DNA of 64,000 nt from Haliscomenobacter hydrossis DSM 1100 (GTDB lineage Bacteria; Bacteroidota; Bacteroidia; Chitinophagales; Saprospiraceae). The stretch covers positions 3,907,001 through 3,971,000 of the forward strand of contig NC_015510.1 of NCBI RefSeq assembly GCF_000212735.1. The letters are read 5' to 3'. Each line of letters opens with the position of its first letter. Position 1 is the first letter of the stretch. This document shows positions 54,412 through 63,671 of this stretch, piece by piece. The notes below the pieces were generated by a model. The model was given only the letters and a program-made list of their open reading frames with translations, was not told the DNA's origin and did not search any database. Made by a program: the position numbers and the translations under genes.

Positions 54412-54518
54412 ATACCTTCTAAGGTGCTCTAAGGTGTCTAAGGTGGTTGAATTAATCCACTTCTGCAAATGTAAATTTTTGAACCACCTTAGACACCTTA
54501 GAGCACCTCAGAAGGTAT
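54412..54518. repeat. Long inverted repeat with AAGGTGTCT words (family D)
   Basis: Arms 54412-54448 and 54482-54518 are 37 bp with a single mismatch, made of 9-10 bp words (AAGGTGCTCT, AAGGTGTCT, AAGGTGGTT), with a 33-nt loop. It lies between the co-directional GH92 and GH43-like genes, 27 bp past the GH92 stop. It is the intact relative of the interrupted repeat at 51631-51986. Confidence 0.92.
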
Positions 54519-54576
54519 TTATCTAAATGTTTGTATTGTAACAATGATCTGCAACAAGGTGAAAAAATCCTGTCAC

Positions 54577-55620
54577 ATGAAGAATGGCCTACTCCTCTTA
54601 TTCTTGATTTGTTGCAATCTGCTTGTGGCCCAAACCAAGGTAGACGCCCCAGTGCCCCAGGAAATAATGGAAAAAATCTACCAGGAAGTCAAAACCCCCT
54701 ACAAATACGGCATCGTGTTCAAACACCGCGATTCCACCAAACTGATCGACAGCCCCACCGTTTTCCGCAAAAACCAGCGCTGGTACATGACCTACATCGT
54801 CTTTGATGGTCAAGGTTACGAAACCTGGCTGGCGCAAAGTGAAGATTTACTCCATTGGCAGGAAAAAGGCCGCATCATGTCCTTTACCCAAAACACCTGG
54901 GATGCCAATCAAAAAGCGGGTTACCTGGCTTTGGTAAACACCCGATGGGGTGGCAAGTATACGGTCGAAAAATTTCAGGGCAAATACTGGCTGTCCTACC
55001 TGGGCGGGAATTCCAAAGGTTATGAAGCGGGCGAGTTGGGAGTTGGCATCGCCCATACCCAAAACTTGAGCACGCCAGTCGAGTGGACGAGAGTAGCCAG
55101 GCCTGTGTTGCAATCCAAAGATCAAGACGCCCGCTGGTTCGAAAACAAGGTCATTTACAAAAGTTTGATCATCCGGGATGACCAAAAACTGACGGGACAT
55201 CCATTTGTGATGTACTACAATGCGAAAGGGGATACGGCAAAATACGAAAGCATCGGCATGGCGGTTTCGGATGACTTGCTCAGCTGGAAACGACTCGGCG
55301 ACAATCCGATCCTTACCCGCTACAAAGGGATTTGTGGCGATGCCCAAATTGCCAGGATTGGAGATGTTTACGTCCTGTTTTACTTCGGAGCCTTCTGGAA
55401 ACCCGGCGCTTTTGAACGATTCGCCTGCTCCTACGACCTCGTCAACTGGACCGATTGGAACGGAGCGGATCTAATTTCGCCATCAGAAACTTATGACGAA
55501 ACCTATGCCCATAAACCCTGGGTGATCAAGTGGAAAGGTACTGTGTATCATTTTTATAATGCAGTAGGCAAGCAGGGCAGAGTCTTGGCGCTGGCTACTT
55601 CCAAACCCTTGAATGGGTAA
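54577..55620 (+). CDS. Five-bladed-propeller glycoside hydrolase (GH43/GH130-clan-like)
   Basis: 347 aa from the ATG at 54577 with signal peptide KNGLLLLFLICCNLLVAQ. Blade motifs recur: DSPTVFRKNQRWYMTYIVFDGQGYETWLAQSEDLLHWQEKG, KYWLSYLGGNSKGYEAGELGVGIAHTQNL, HPFVMYYNAKGDTAKYESIGMAVSDDLLSWKRLGDNPILT, GDAQIARIGDVYVLFYFGAFW and HKPWVIKWKGTVYHFYNAVG. This is the beta-propeller pattern of GH43-type and related inverting hydrolases, with Asp in DSPTV as a likely base. The exact family and linkage are not certain. It lies 12 bp upstream of the next gene in the PUL. Confidence 0.78.
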   Translation: MKNGLLLLFLICCNLLVAQTKVDAPVPQEIMEKIYQEVKTPYKYGIVFKHRDSTKLIDSPTVFRKNQRWYMTYIVFDGQGYETWLAQSEDLLHWQEKGRIMSFTQNTWDANQKAGYLALVNTRWGGKYTVEKFQGKYWLSYLGGNSKGYEAGELGVGIAHTQNLSTPVEWTRVARPVLQSKDQDARWFENKVIYKSLIIRDDQKLTGHPFVMYYNAKGDTAKYESIGMAVSDDLLSWKRLGDNPILTRYKGICGDAQIARIGDVYVLFYFGAFWKPGAFERFACSYDLVNWTDWNGADLISPSETYDETYAHKPWVIKWKGTVYHFYNAVGKQGRVLALATSKPLNG

Positions 55621-55632
55621 AACACAAAAACT

Positions 55633-57336
55633 ATGAAAAGAAGAACCTTCGTCAGTCTCGGCGCTACTACCCTCGGAACCCTTCCCGTATTTGGGTTCCC
55701 TGCTTTTGATTTGTCCAAAACCGCAAAACCACAATGGGTCATCGACCTCATCAAGTTGAACGATCAGGGTTTTGAAGCCCTATTCTCATCGCAAGTAGTG
55801 GATACTGCCAAAAAGGCTTACGGCGCGATCAAAGACGGCGAAGAGATTCCCAACGTGCAATCCAGCGGCCATTTTATCGCCAAAGCCGCCATTGCCCTGG
55901 CCAATCCTGAATCGCAATACTACCAATCGACCGATTTATTAAAAAAAGTAGGCTTGGCCGCTCAATATTTGCTCAAAGCACAACACGCCGACGGTACCAT
56001 CGACCTCCTGAGTACCAATTTTCATTCGCCCCCCGACACAGCTTTTAGTGTGGAAAGACTGGCTCCGGCTTATGGTTTTTTGAAAGCTTCTCAAACCAAA
56101 GGGACAGAACCGGTTTTGGCTGCGCTAAAAACCTTTTTACAACGCGCCGGAGAATCGCTCATTGTAGGAGGCATTCACACCCCCAATCACCGCTGGGTGG
56201 TATCGGCGGCTTTGGTCAAGCTCAATGAACTGTGGCCCGATTCGCGCTATATTAAAAGGGCAGAGCAATGGTTACTGGAGCACATTGACCTCGATCCGGA
56301 TGGACAATACACCGAAAAAAGTACCGGAGGTTATACGCCCCTGGTCAACCGGGTGTTGATCACCATGGCCAAAGGTTTGAACAAGCCCGAAATCCTCGAC
56401 GCTGTACGCAAAAACCTCAACATGACCATGTATTACGTACACCCCAACGGTGAGGTGGTCACCGAGGCATCGAATCGCCAGGACAAAGGCACCATCGGCA
56501 CTTTGGAAAACTACTACTACTCGTACCGCTGTTTGGCTTTGTTAGATAAAAATGGAGCGTATGCGGCCATGTGCCGACTCATTGAAAAAACCTGCTTCCC
56601 TAAAATGGTCGGGAGCCTGGATGCTTATTTGGAGGATCCTAATCTGTGGAGCGAATTGCCATCAAACAAACCATTGCCCGACAGCTACGCCAAAGCCTTC
56701 CCACATTCAGGCGTAGTGCGCATCCGGCGCGGCAATTGGGACGCGACCCTTTTGTCCAACAACGCTGGTTTTTTGACCTTTCACAAAGGCAACGCCGTAT
56801 TGCAAGCTTTACGAATCGCCGCGTCTTTTTTTGGCAAAGGCCAATTCCAATCGGCAGAGATCAAACAGGAAGGTGATGCCTGGGTCATGCGCAACAAATT
56901 AGAAGGACCTTATTATCAACCCTATCCAGTTGATCAAATTGACCCTACCGGAAACCTGGATAAAATGCCCCGCACCAACCGCCAAAAAAGTGAAGTACAA
57001 TACCTGGACTATACGGTTAAAATCACCGAAATTAAAGATGGCATTACCGTTGATTTTGAACTGACCGGAACCGAAGGTGTCCCTGTTTCGCTGGAACTTA
57101 TTTTCCGTCCCGGCGGACAATTCAGCGGTGTGCAAGCCCATGCTTCCAAACCCAAAGCTTTTCTGTTGTCAGGTGATGGAGGCACTTATACCCAAGGCGC
57201 GGATACCATCCAATTTGGCACGGGCCGGGTAGAACACAAAGCCGTCCAATTGCGCGGCGCTTTACCGGCGATGGATGCACCCACGGTTTATCTCACGGGT
57301 TTCACTCCATTTAAGCATCGCATCACTTTGCTGTGA
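55633..57336 (+). CDS. Unrecognised exported protein, helical toroid plus beta-sandwich (PUL enzyme candidate 1)
   Basis: 567 aa. The N-terminus MKRRTFVSLGATTLGTLPVFGFPAF is a twin-arginine-like signal. Residues about 30-330 look all-helical with repeating small-residue helices and conserved-looking polar loops (GIHTPNHRWVVSAALVKLNEL, EKSTGGYTPLVNRVLITMAKGL, VVTEASNRQDKGTIGTLENYYYSYRCLALLD), as in (alpha/alpha)6 toroid lyases and hydrolases. Residues about 345-567 are beta-rich (VVRIRRGNWDATLLSNNAGFLTFHKGNAVLQALRIAASFFGKGQF; YTVKITEIKDGITVDFELTG). The outline resembles heparinase II/III-like or uronic-acid-processing enzymes, but I do not recognise the family. It lies 12 bp after the propeller gene, so in the same operon. 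Confidence 0.72.
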   Translation: MKRRTFVSLGATTLGTLPVFGFPAFDLSKTAKPQWVIDLIKLNDQGFEALFSSQVVDTAKKAYGAIKDGEEIPNVQSSGHFIAKAAIALANPESQYYQSTDLLKKVGLAAQYLLKAQHADGTIDLLSTNFHSPPDTAFSVERLAPAYGFLKASQTKGTEPVLAALKTFLQRAGESLIVGGIHTPNHRWVVSAALVKLNELWPDSRYIKRAEQWLLEHIDLDPDGQYTEKSTGGYTPLVNRVLITMAKGLNKPEILDAVRKNLNMTMYYVHPNGEVVTEASNRQDKGTIGTLENYYYSYRCLALLDKNGAYAAMCRLIEKTCFPKMVGSLDAYLEDPNLWSELPSNKPLPDSYAKAFPHSGVVRIRRGNWDATLLSNNAGFLTFHKGNAVLQALRIAASFFGKGQFQSAEIKQEGDAWVMRNKLEGPYYQPYPVDQIDPTGNLDKMPRTNRQKSEVQYLDYTVKITEIKDGITVDFELTGTEGVPVSLELIFRPGGQFSGVQAHASKPKAFLLSGDGGTYTQGADTIQFGTGRVEHKAVQLRGALPAMDAPTVYLTGFTPFKHRITLL

Positions 57337-57406
57337 TTGCTGCTGCCGAGCGCCGCAGGCACATAACTGCTTCAGATTACACCATTCAAACCGGACCTTG
57401 TATCCA

Positions 57407-59407
57407 ATGAAAATACAACTGAATCTGACCATCATCTGCTTCCTTCTCCTGAGCACGCTTTCCGCTCAGGAAACCCGCCCCATTTGGCTGGATGACCTCC
57501 CCATCAAATCCTTCTCCGAAGGAATCCCCGCCGTATTAGGCAAAACCAACGCCGCTGGCGATCCTCTGCGCATCGCTGGAACCACCTACCCGCACGGTGT
57601 CGGCGTAAATTCCACCAGCATTCTTGCCTTTTACCTGAATAGCCACGCCCAATCCTTTTCGGCACTAGTCGGCGTCGACGACGAGGGCAACAAAACCCTG
57701 CCCCACAAATTCTACGTCATCGGCGACCGCAAAATCCTCTTTGAAAGCCGCGAAATGAAATGGGGCGATCCAGCCCAAAAAGTTGAAGTTGATCTCCAGG
57801 GGATAAAACGCTTGGGATTGCTGGTGAAAATCAACGATGAAGGCATCAATCGAACCTACAGCAATTGGGCCGATGCAAAATTCGTGATGTTGGGCAACCA
57901 CCTGCCTGAAAACATGCCCAATACCGACGAAAAATACATTTTGACCCCCGCCCCGGGCAAGGCCCCCCGCATCAATTCACCCAAAGTATTTGGCGCCCGA
58001 CCCGGCAATCCGTTCCTGTACACCATTGCCGCCACCGGGCAAGCACCAATAAATTATTCGGCTAAAAACCTGCCGCAAGGACTCAGACTGGATCCTAAAA
58101 CCGGCATCATCACCGGAAGTGTAGCGCAAAAAAGCACGCATCAAAGTATCCTCAGGGCAAAAAACAAATTTGGCAAAGCTACCCAACGATTGACCATCAA
58201 AATTGGCGACACCATCGCCCTGACACCCCCCATCGGTTGGAACGGCTGGAACTCCTGGGCACGCAACATCGATCAGGAAAAAGTAATCGCCTCTGCGGAC
58301 GCCATGGTAAAAATGGGCTTGCGCCAACACGGCTGGACCTACATCAACATCGACGACGCCTGGCAAGGTCAACGCGGCGGACCATTCAACGCCATTCAGC
58401 CCAATGAAAAATTCCCTGACTTTAAAGGAATGGTCGACTACATCCACAGCCTGGGGCTAAAAGTGGGCATTTATTCCACCCCCATGATCACCAGTTATGC
58501 AGGGTACACGGGTGGCTCTTCCAATTTTGAAAAAGGAGAATTGCCCGATTCCATCATACAAAACAAACGCGCCTACCGCTACGTCGGAAAATACCGTTTT
58601 GAACGCAACGATGCCCGTCAAATGGCCGCATGGGGAATCGATTATTTAAAGTACGACTGGCGGATTGAGGTGGAATCGGCTGAACGGATGTCCGCCGCAC
58701 TTCAACAATCGGGGCGCGACATTTTTTACAGCATTTCCAATTCTGCACCTTTCGCCAAGGTCAAAGACTGGGTGCGTTTGACCAATTCCTGGCGTACCGG
58801 ACCCGATATCCGCGACTCCTGGCACAGCCTCTACGTGTCGGCTTTTACCCTGGATAAATGGGCACCCTACGGTGGCCCCGGCCACTGGAACGACCCCGAC
58901 ATGATGATCCTGGGCAACGTAACGACTGGCTCACCCGTACATCCGACTCGGCTCACCCCCGACGAACAGTACAGCCATGTGAGTTTGTTTAGCCTGCTTT
59001 CGGCTCCTTTGCTCATCGGCTGCCCCATCGAACAATTGGATGCTTTCACCCTGAATCTGCTGACCAACGATGAGGTCATTGCAATCGATCAAGACCCGTT
59101 GGGTAAACCCGCCCGCCTGATTGCAACGGAAAATGGGGTGCAAATTTGGCTCAAATCGTTGGCAGATGGCTCCTATGCTCTGGGCTTGTTCAACGTCGGC
59201 GACTTTGGCCAAACGCCACAATCTTACTTCCGCTGGGACGACGAACAGCCTCTAAACTTTACCCTCGATTTAACCAAATTGGGTCTGAACGAAAAATACC
59301 AACTGCGGGATGTATGGCGGCAAAAAGACCTTGGTGGGTTCAGCGGAAAGTTTCAGGCTGCTATTCCGCACCACGGTGTGGTGATGCTGAAGATAATCGC
59401 TAACTGA
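57407..59407 (+). CDS. GH27 alpha-galactosidase with N-terminal NPCBM domain (paralogue 1)
   Basis: 666 aa from the ATG at 57407 with signal peptide KIQLNLTIICFLLLSTLSAQ. Residues about 22-155 are an NPCBM-like carbohydrate-binding domain (IWLDDLPIKSFSEGIPAVLGKTNAAGDPLRIAGTTYPHGVGVNSTSILAF). About 180-262 is a putative Ig domain (GNPFLYTIAATGQAPINYSAKNLPQGLRLDPKTGIITG). The GH27 barrel begins at PPIGWNGWNSWA; the nucleophile is Asp417 in YLKYDW and the acid/base Asp467 in GPDIRDSW. GPGHWNDPDMMILGN is another hallmark. It removes terminal alpha-galactose. It lies 70 bp after the preceding unrecognised gene. Confidence 0.93.
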   Translation: MKIQLNLTIICFLLLSTLSAQETRPIWLDDLPIKSFSEGIPAVLGKTNAAGDPLRIAGTTYPHGVGVNSTSILAFYLNSHAQSFSALVGVDDEGNKTLPHKFYVIGDRKILFESREMKWGDPAQKVEVDLQGIKRLGLLVKINDEGINRTYSNWADAKFVMLGNHLPENMPNTDEKYILTPAPGKAPRINSPKVFGARPGNPFLYTIAATGQAPINYSAKNLPQGLRLDPKTGIITGSVAQKSTHQSILRAKNKFGKATQRLTIKIGDTIALTPPIGWNGWNSWARNIDQEKVIASADAMVKMGLRQHGWTYINIDDAWQGQRGGPFNAIQPNEKFPDFKGMVDYIHSLGLKVGIYSTPMITSYAGYTGGSSNFEKGELPDSIIQNKRAYRYVGKYRFERNDARQMAAWGIDYLKYDWRIEVESAERMSAALQQSGRDIFYSISNSAPFAKVKDWVRLTNSWRTGPDIRDSWHSLYVSAFTLDKWAPYGGPGHWNDPDMMILGNVTTGSPVHPTRLTPDEQYSHVSLFSLLSAPLLIGCPIEQLDAFTLNLLTNDEVIAIDQDPLGKPARLIATENGVQIWLKSLADGSYALGLFNVGDFGQTPQSYFRWDDEQPLNFTLDLTKLGLNEKYQLRDVWRQKDLGGFSGKFQAAIPHHGVVMLKIIAN

Positions 59408-59521
59408 AAGCTCGAAGATTGATAATCTAAACGATTTTTTGATTTGGCTGTGGCTCCGAGTGCTAAATAGTAATACATTCTTTTGCAAGAGCAAGTTTTT
59501 TGATTTGGCTACCGCCAAATG

Positions 59522-59640
59522 TTTTGTAACCGCGACGGCGCGACGATTCATTTGGCTGCGCCAAATGAGCGACGTAAACCGACGTAGAAGTGTGCGAAGC
59601 ACACATACCGTCGCGCCGTCGCGTCGTCGCGGTTACAAAA
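59522..59640. repeat. GC-rich inverted repeat with several inner hairpins
   Basis: TTTTGTAACCGCGACG (59522-59537) pairs with 59625-59640, and GACGGCGCGACG (59534-59545) pairs with 59609-59620, with 4 extra bp on the right. Inside are small hairpins: CATTTGGC-TGC-GCCAAATG near 59549-59567 and TGTGC-GAA-GCACA near 59591-59603; GCAGC-GAA-GCTGC lies just outside at 59643-59655. ATTTGGCTACCGCCAAAT lies just upstream (about 59503-59520). The 309-bp spacer 59408-59716 otherwise holds no gene. Confidence 0.78.
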
Positions 59641-59716
59641 AAGCAGCGAAGCTGCGTCAATAGTCGCGGGCATTTCGAAGTCAAACTTCACCTTTTAACC
59701 AGGATAATTCACAACA

Positions 59717-61648
59717 ATGGGTAAACTTTCAAATTTGTTGATTTTACTGAGCATCTGCCTGGCTCCCCGGGCCTATGCCCAGACCAATTTTGCCGTCCCC
59801 CCTTTACCCGACCCCGCCGAACGTATGGCCAACCTGAAACGGGAATGGACCGCCCTACAACAAAGCCCCCCGCAACTGGCTGTGCGGGACTGCTTCCTGT
59901 TTTTGCTCGATGCCCTCGATACCCAATTCCTGGAACCCCAACAAGTAGAGTGGGTATTAAAACTGGTCCAAACCCGGATGGTTTCCAATCCCGCTGCGGG
60001 TAGAAGTTATGGCAATATCTTTTGGGGCTGGCACGAAACCGGAATCGATGTGGGCGACGGCAACAACATCGAATTTTGTATGCAGTACGGTCTGCCCATC
60101 AAATTGCTGTTTAACGACCGCCTCTCTCCGACTGCCCGGAAAACCCTGGACGAAATTTTTACCCTCGGCCTCAAAGGTGCCAGAAATCAGGTGGTCCGCA
60201 TCTCTTACACCAACATCTACCTGATGAAAATCTGGAATTTTGTGGCTTTTGCTCAAGTGTACCAGCAGCCCGAGATTCTGGAAGAAGGCCGAAAGTATTT
60301 TGATCTTTGGCTGAACCACCTGGCGCGTTACGGCAATCGGGAATACGATAGCCCGACCTACTGCGGGGTTGACCTCGAATCCCTGTTGTTGCTTTGTCGT
60401 TTTTCCACCGATGCGGATATTCAAGCCAAGGCCAGGGCGACGCTGCGTTTTTTTCTCAACGACCTCTCGGCGCACTACCTGCCTCGGGCGGGTATCCTGG
60501 GCGGAGCACACAGTCGTGACTACAACCGGGTGTTCAGTCGCGATTTGCTGGAGGAAAAATACTTTAACCCACTGCTGGGCGGCCCCAATCGGAATGTGCA
60601 TTTGTTTCACGAGTTGTGCCTTTCCACCCTCCAAGAAATTGGCCTTTCCACTGAGCAAAAAGGATGGATGCAGCGCAAAAACCGCTTCATTGTGCAGCGC
60701 TGGGATAGCCTGGCGCATACCTTCGCCTGTGATTTTGTAGGCGATAAATTCTCAATGGGCTCCTCCAATCAAGCCTACAGCCCCGACGACAAACCCTTTG
60801 TGGTCTACCTCAGTAGCAAACGGATCCCCGAAATGCCCAATATCGCTTTTGTGATGGAAGGCCGCAACGACCACTACGGCACCTGGTCGGCAGAGGGTAT
60901 AGGCGAAAAAATGAAACATTTGATTCCTGCTAATTACCCATCCAATGGAGGGTGGGGAAAGGCGCGGCACCTGATGCCCTTTATGCAATCCGCCCAAAAC
61001 AAAGGTGAAATGGTCATGCTGGTCTCCGGCAACAAAGACCACAACTGCATCTTCGAATACCTGAACTCAACGATTGTTTTGCCCAATACTTTTGATGAAA
61101 TCTGGCTGGGCAATCAGCCAAGTGCCGTGCCCACACCAGGTACCAAAACCGATTTTGACGCCACTCAAACCCTGTTCGCCCGCTTCGAAGACGTGGTGAT
61201 TGCTTTCCGTTTCTTGTGGTCGAATGCGGAGCAAGGTACGAGGCCAGCCTTGTACAACGATGGCTTCCAGTTCATCGCCACCCGCGAAAAATTCCCGCTG
61301 GAACACAACGCCGCCCTACGCATCACCCTTCAGCATCCCGACGATGGAAAAGCCAATGTGGCGATGTGGTGGAAAGTGGTAGAGGGTATCAAAACCGATC
61401 GTGCTTTTGCCGCTTTCCGGCAGGAGGTTTTGCAAGCCGAAGTAGCCGTAAAAACAGAAAATGGCCTGCTGGATGTGGCGGTGTTGACCAAGTCGGGTAA
61501 ACTGGGTCTTCGTGCCGATTTGGCTACCAAAAAACGCCTGGCTTATTACAATCCTCAACCTTTGCCCACGGATTTCCTGCTGAACATTGATGGCGTAGAA
61601 ATTGGAAAACCCATTTTGGAAAAATACAAGACTGCTGCCAAAAGATAA
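59717..61648 (+). CDS. Unrecognised secreted protein, helical toroid plus beta-sandwich (PUL enzyme candidate 2)
   Basis: 643 aa with signal peptide LSNLLILLSICLAPRAYAQ. Residues about 25-350 are helical and contain GNIFWGWHETGIDVGDGNNIEFCMQYGLPIKLLF, SYTNIYLMKIWNFVAFAQVY, YGNREYDSPTYCGVDLESLLLLCRFS and AGILGGAHSRDYNRVFSRDLLEEKYF, with clustered His, Glu, Tyr and Arg such as an active site would need. Residues about 360-640 are beta-rich (FVVYLSSKRIPEMPNIAFVMEGRNDHYGTWSAEGIGEKM; GKANVAMWWKVVEGIKTDRAFAAFRQEV). By eye it is not a close relative of the toroid-like protein at 55633. Lyase or hydrolase function is inference. Its stop is 4 bp before the next GH27 start. Confidence 0.72.
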   Translation: MGKLSNLLILLSICLAPRAYAQTNFAVPPLPDPAERMANLKREWTALQQSPPQLAVRDCFLFLLDALDTQFLEPQQVEWVLKLVQTRMVSNPAAGRSYGNIFWGWHETGIDVGDGNNIEFCMQYGLPIKLLFNDRLSPTARKTLDEIFTLGLKGARNQVVRISYTNIYLMKIWNFVAFAQVYQQPEILEEGRKYFDLWLNHLARYGNREYDSPTYCGVDLESLLLLCRFSTDADIQAKARATLRFFLNDLSAHYLPRAGILGGAHSRDYNRVFSRDLLEEKYFNPLLGGPNRNVHLFHELCLSTLQEIGLSTEQKGWMQRKNRFIVQRWDSLAHTFACDFVGDKFSMGSSNQAYSPDDKPFVVYLSSKRIPEMPNIAFVMEGRNDHYGTWSAEGIGEKMKHLIPANYPSNGGWGKARHLMPFMQSAQNKGEMVMLVSGNKDHNCIFEYLNSTIVLPNTFDEIWLGNQPSAVPTPGTKTDFDATQTLFARFEDVVIAFRFLWSNAEQGTRPALYNDGFQFIATREKFPLEHNAALRITLQHPDDGKANVAMWWKVVEGIKTDRAFAAFRQEVLQAEVAVKTENGLLDVAVLTKSGKLGLRADLATKKRLAYYNPQPLPTDFLLNIDGVEIGKPILEKYKTAAKR

Positions 61649-61652
61649 ACCT

Positions 61653-63665
61653 ATGTGTAAACGAAATGCCTACTTGCTGCTTTGTTTGGTGTTGACGGTA
61701 AACATTTTTGCACAGTCGACAAGCACCGTTTGGTTGGACGACCTGCCCATCCAAACTTTTTCCGAAGGCCTGCGCCCGGTTGAAGCCAAGGCAAGTTATG
61801 CCAAAGACACCATTCGTATCCAGGGCCAGCGTTTTTTGCGCGGCATCGGAGGGCAATCACCCATGATTCTGGCTTTTTTCCTCAACAAAAAAGCTACTCG
61901 TTTCACTGCTTTGGTCGGCCCCGACGACAGCGGCAACCAGGACATTCCCTTGAGTTTTTACGTAGTGGCCGACCACAAAGTACTCTTTGAAAAGCTCGAC
62001 ATGAAACACGGCGATGCCCCTGTAGCCATAGATGTAGACCTACGCGGCGTCGAGCGTTTTGGATTGCTGGTGACCGACAGGGTAGGCGGCTCCAACAACA
62101 AAAGAACTTATGCCAATTGGGCAAACGCCAAACTGGAAATGTTGGACGACAGCAAACCTGGATACATTCCCAATGAGGATGAAAAATACATCCTGACTCC
62201 TGCTCCCGGCAAAAAACCACGCATCAACTCTGCTAAAATATTCGGCGCTACGCCAGGCAATCCGGTTTTATACACGATCGCTGCCACGGGTGAAAAGCCC
62301 ATCCTATTTTCAGCTACCCCTTTACCCAAAGGGTTAAAACTCGATTCCAAAACGGGCATCATCTCTGGGCGGGTTGCCCAACGCGGCAAATACGCCATTA
62401 CTTTAAACGCCAAAAACAAATACGGTAAAGCCCGGCAAAAACTCCTGCTCAACATTGGCGATACCATCGCCCTCACCCCGCCCATCGGTTGGAACGGCTG
62501 GAATTCCTGGGCGCGGGACATCGATCAGGGCAAAGTCATCGCCTCCGCTGAAGCGATGGTCAGCAAGGGCTTGCGCGACCACGGTTGGACTTACATCAAC
62601 ATCGACGACGCCTGGCAGGGCATCCGCAGCGGGCCCGATACCGCTTTGCAAGCCAACGAAAAATTCCCCGACATCAAGGGCATGATGGATCGTATTCATG
62701 CTTTGGGCTTAAAAGTAGGTTTGTATTCCACCCCTTACATTGCCAGTTACGCTGGTTTCATCGGGGCATCATCGGATTATCCGGCGGGTGGGGAAACCCA
62801 AAAATTATTTGTCCCCAGTCGGCAGCCGTACAGCCGGATTGCCAAATACCGTTTCGAGCGCAACGACGCCCGACAGATGGCTGTCTGGGGTACCGATTTT
62901 CTCAAATACGACTGGCGCATCGATGTAGTTTCAGCGGAACGGATGTCGGAAGCTTTGAAAAAATCGGGTCGGGATATCGTCTTTAGTATTTCCAACAATG
63001 CCCCTTTTGACAAGGTGAAGGATTGGAATCGGGTCACGAATATGTACCGCACCGGTCCCGACATCAAAGACAGTTGGACGAGTTTGTACCACACTTCCTT
63101 TACCCTGGATCGCTGGGCACCATTCTCCGGCCCTGGCCACTGGATGGACCCGGACATGATGATCCTGGGCGACGTATCGATCGGGCCCGTTTTGCACCCG
63201 ACCCGTTTAACGCCGGATGAGCAGTACAGCCATGTGAGTATCTTTAGTTTGCTCGCTGCGCCCATGCTGATTGGTTGCCCCATTGAACGACTGGACGAGT
63301 TTACCCTGAATTTGCTGAGCAACGACGAAGTGATTGCCATCAATCAGGATCCGCTGGGTAAGGCCGGTCGACTGGTTTTGGAGGAAGATGATGTGCAGGT
63401 TTGGCTAAAACCACTGGAGGATGGTTCTTTTGCGGTGGGCTTGTTCAATATCGGAGGGTACGGAAAAAGCCCGGAATCCTACTTCCGCTGGGGGGATGAG
63501 CCGGAGAAAGTATTTACACTCTATCTTGATAAAATAGGTCTTACCGGCAGGTATGTAATGCGTGATGTTTGGCGGCAAAAAAATATCGCGGAATCCAGTG
63601 GTTCATTTCAGACGAATATTCCTTATCATGGGGTAATTCTGCTCAAATTTATACCCATCAAATAA
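61653..63665 (+). CDS. GH27 alpha-galactosidase with N-terminal NPCBM domain (paralogue 2)
   Basis: 670 aa from the ATG at 61653, 4 bp after the previous stop. The layout equals paralogue 1: signal peptide (NAYLLLCLVLTVNIFAQ), NPCBM-like domain beginning VWLDDLPIQTFSEGLRPVEAKASYAKDTIRIQGQRFLRGIGGQS, Ig-like domain (GNPVLYTIAATGEKPILFSATPLPKGLKLDSKTGIISG) and a GH27 barrel from PPIGWNGWNSWARDIDQGKVIASAEAM. The nucleophile is Asp420 in LKYDW and the acid/base Asp470 in GPDIKDSW. The two copies are alike over their whole length, most strongly in the barrel, and differ most in the NPCBM, so they may bind different surroundings of the same sugar. Confidence 0.93.
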   Translation: MCKRNAYLLLCLVLTVNIFAQSTSTVWLDDLPIQTFSEGLRPVEAKASYAKDTIRIQGQRFLRGIGGQSPMILAFFLNKKATRFTALVGPDDSGNQDIPLSFYVVADHKVLFEKLDMKHGDAPVAIDVDLRGVERFGLLVTDRVGGSNNKRTYANWANAKLEMLDDSKPGYIPNEDEKYILTPAPGKKPRINSAKIFGATPGNPVLYTIAATGEKPILFSATPLPKGLKLDSKTGIISGRVAQRGKYAITLNAKNKYGKARQKLLLNIGDTIALTPPIGWNGWNSWARDIDQGKVIASAEAMVSKGLRDHGWTYINIDDAWQGIRSGPDTALQANEKFPDIKGMMDRIHALGLKVGLYSTPYIASYAGFIGASSDYPAGGETQKLFVPSRQPYSRIAKYRFERNDARQMAVWGTDFLKYDWRIDVVSAERMSEALKKSGRDIVFSISNNAPFDKVKDWNRVTNMYRTGPDIKDSWTSLYHTSFTLDRWAPFSGPGHWMDPDMMILGDVSIGPVLHPTRLTPDEQYSHVSIFSLLAAPMLIGCPIERLDEFTLNLLSNDEVIAINQDPLGKAGRLVLEEDDVQVWLKPLEDGSFAVGLFNIGGYGKSPESYFRWGDEPEKVFTLYLDKIGLTGRYVMRDVWRQKNIAESSGSFQTNIPYHGVILLKFIPIK

Positions 63666-63671
63666 TTAAAC

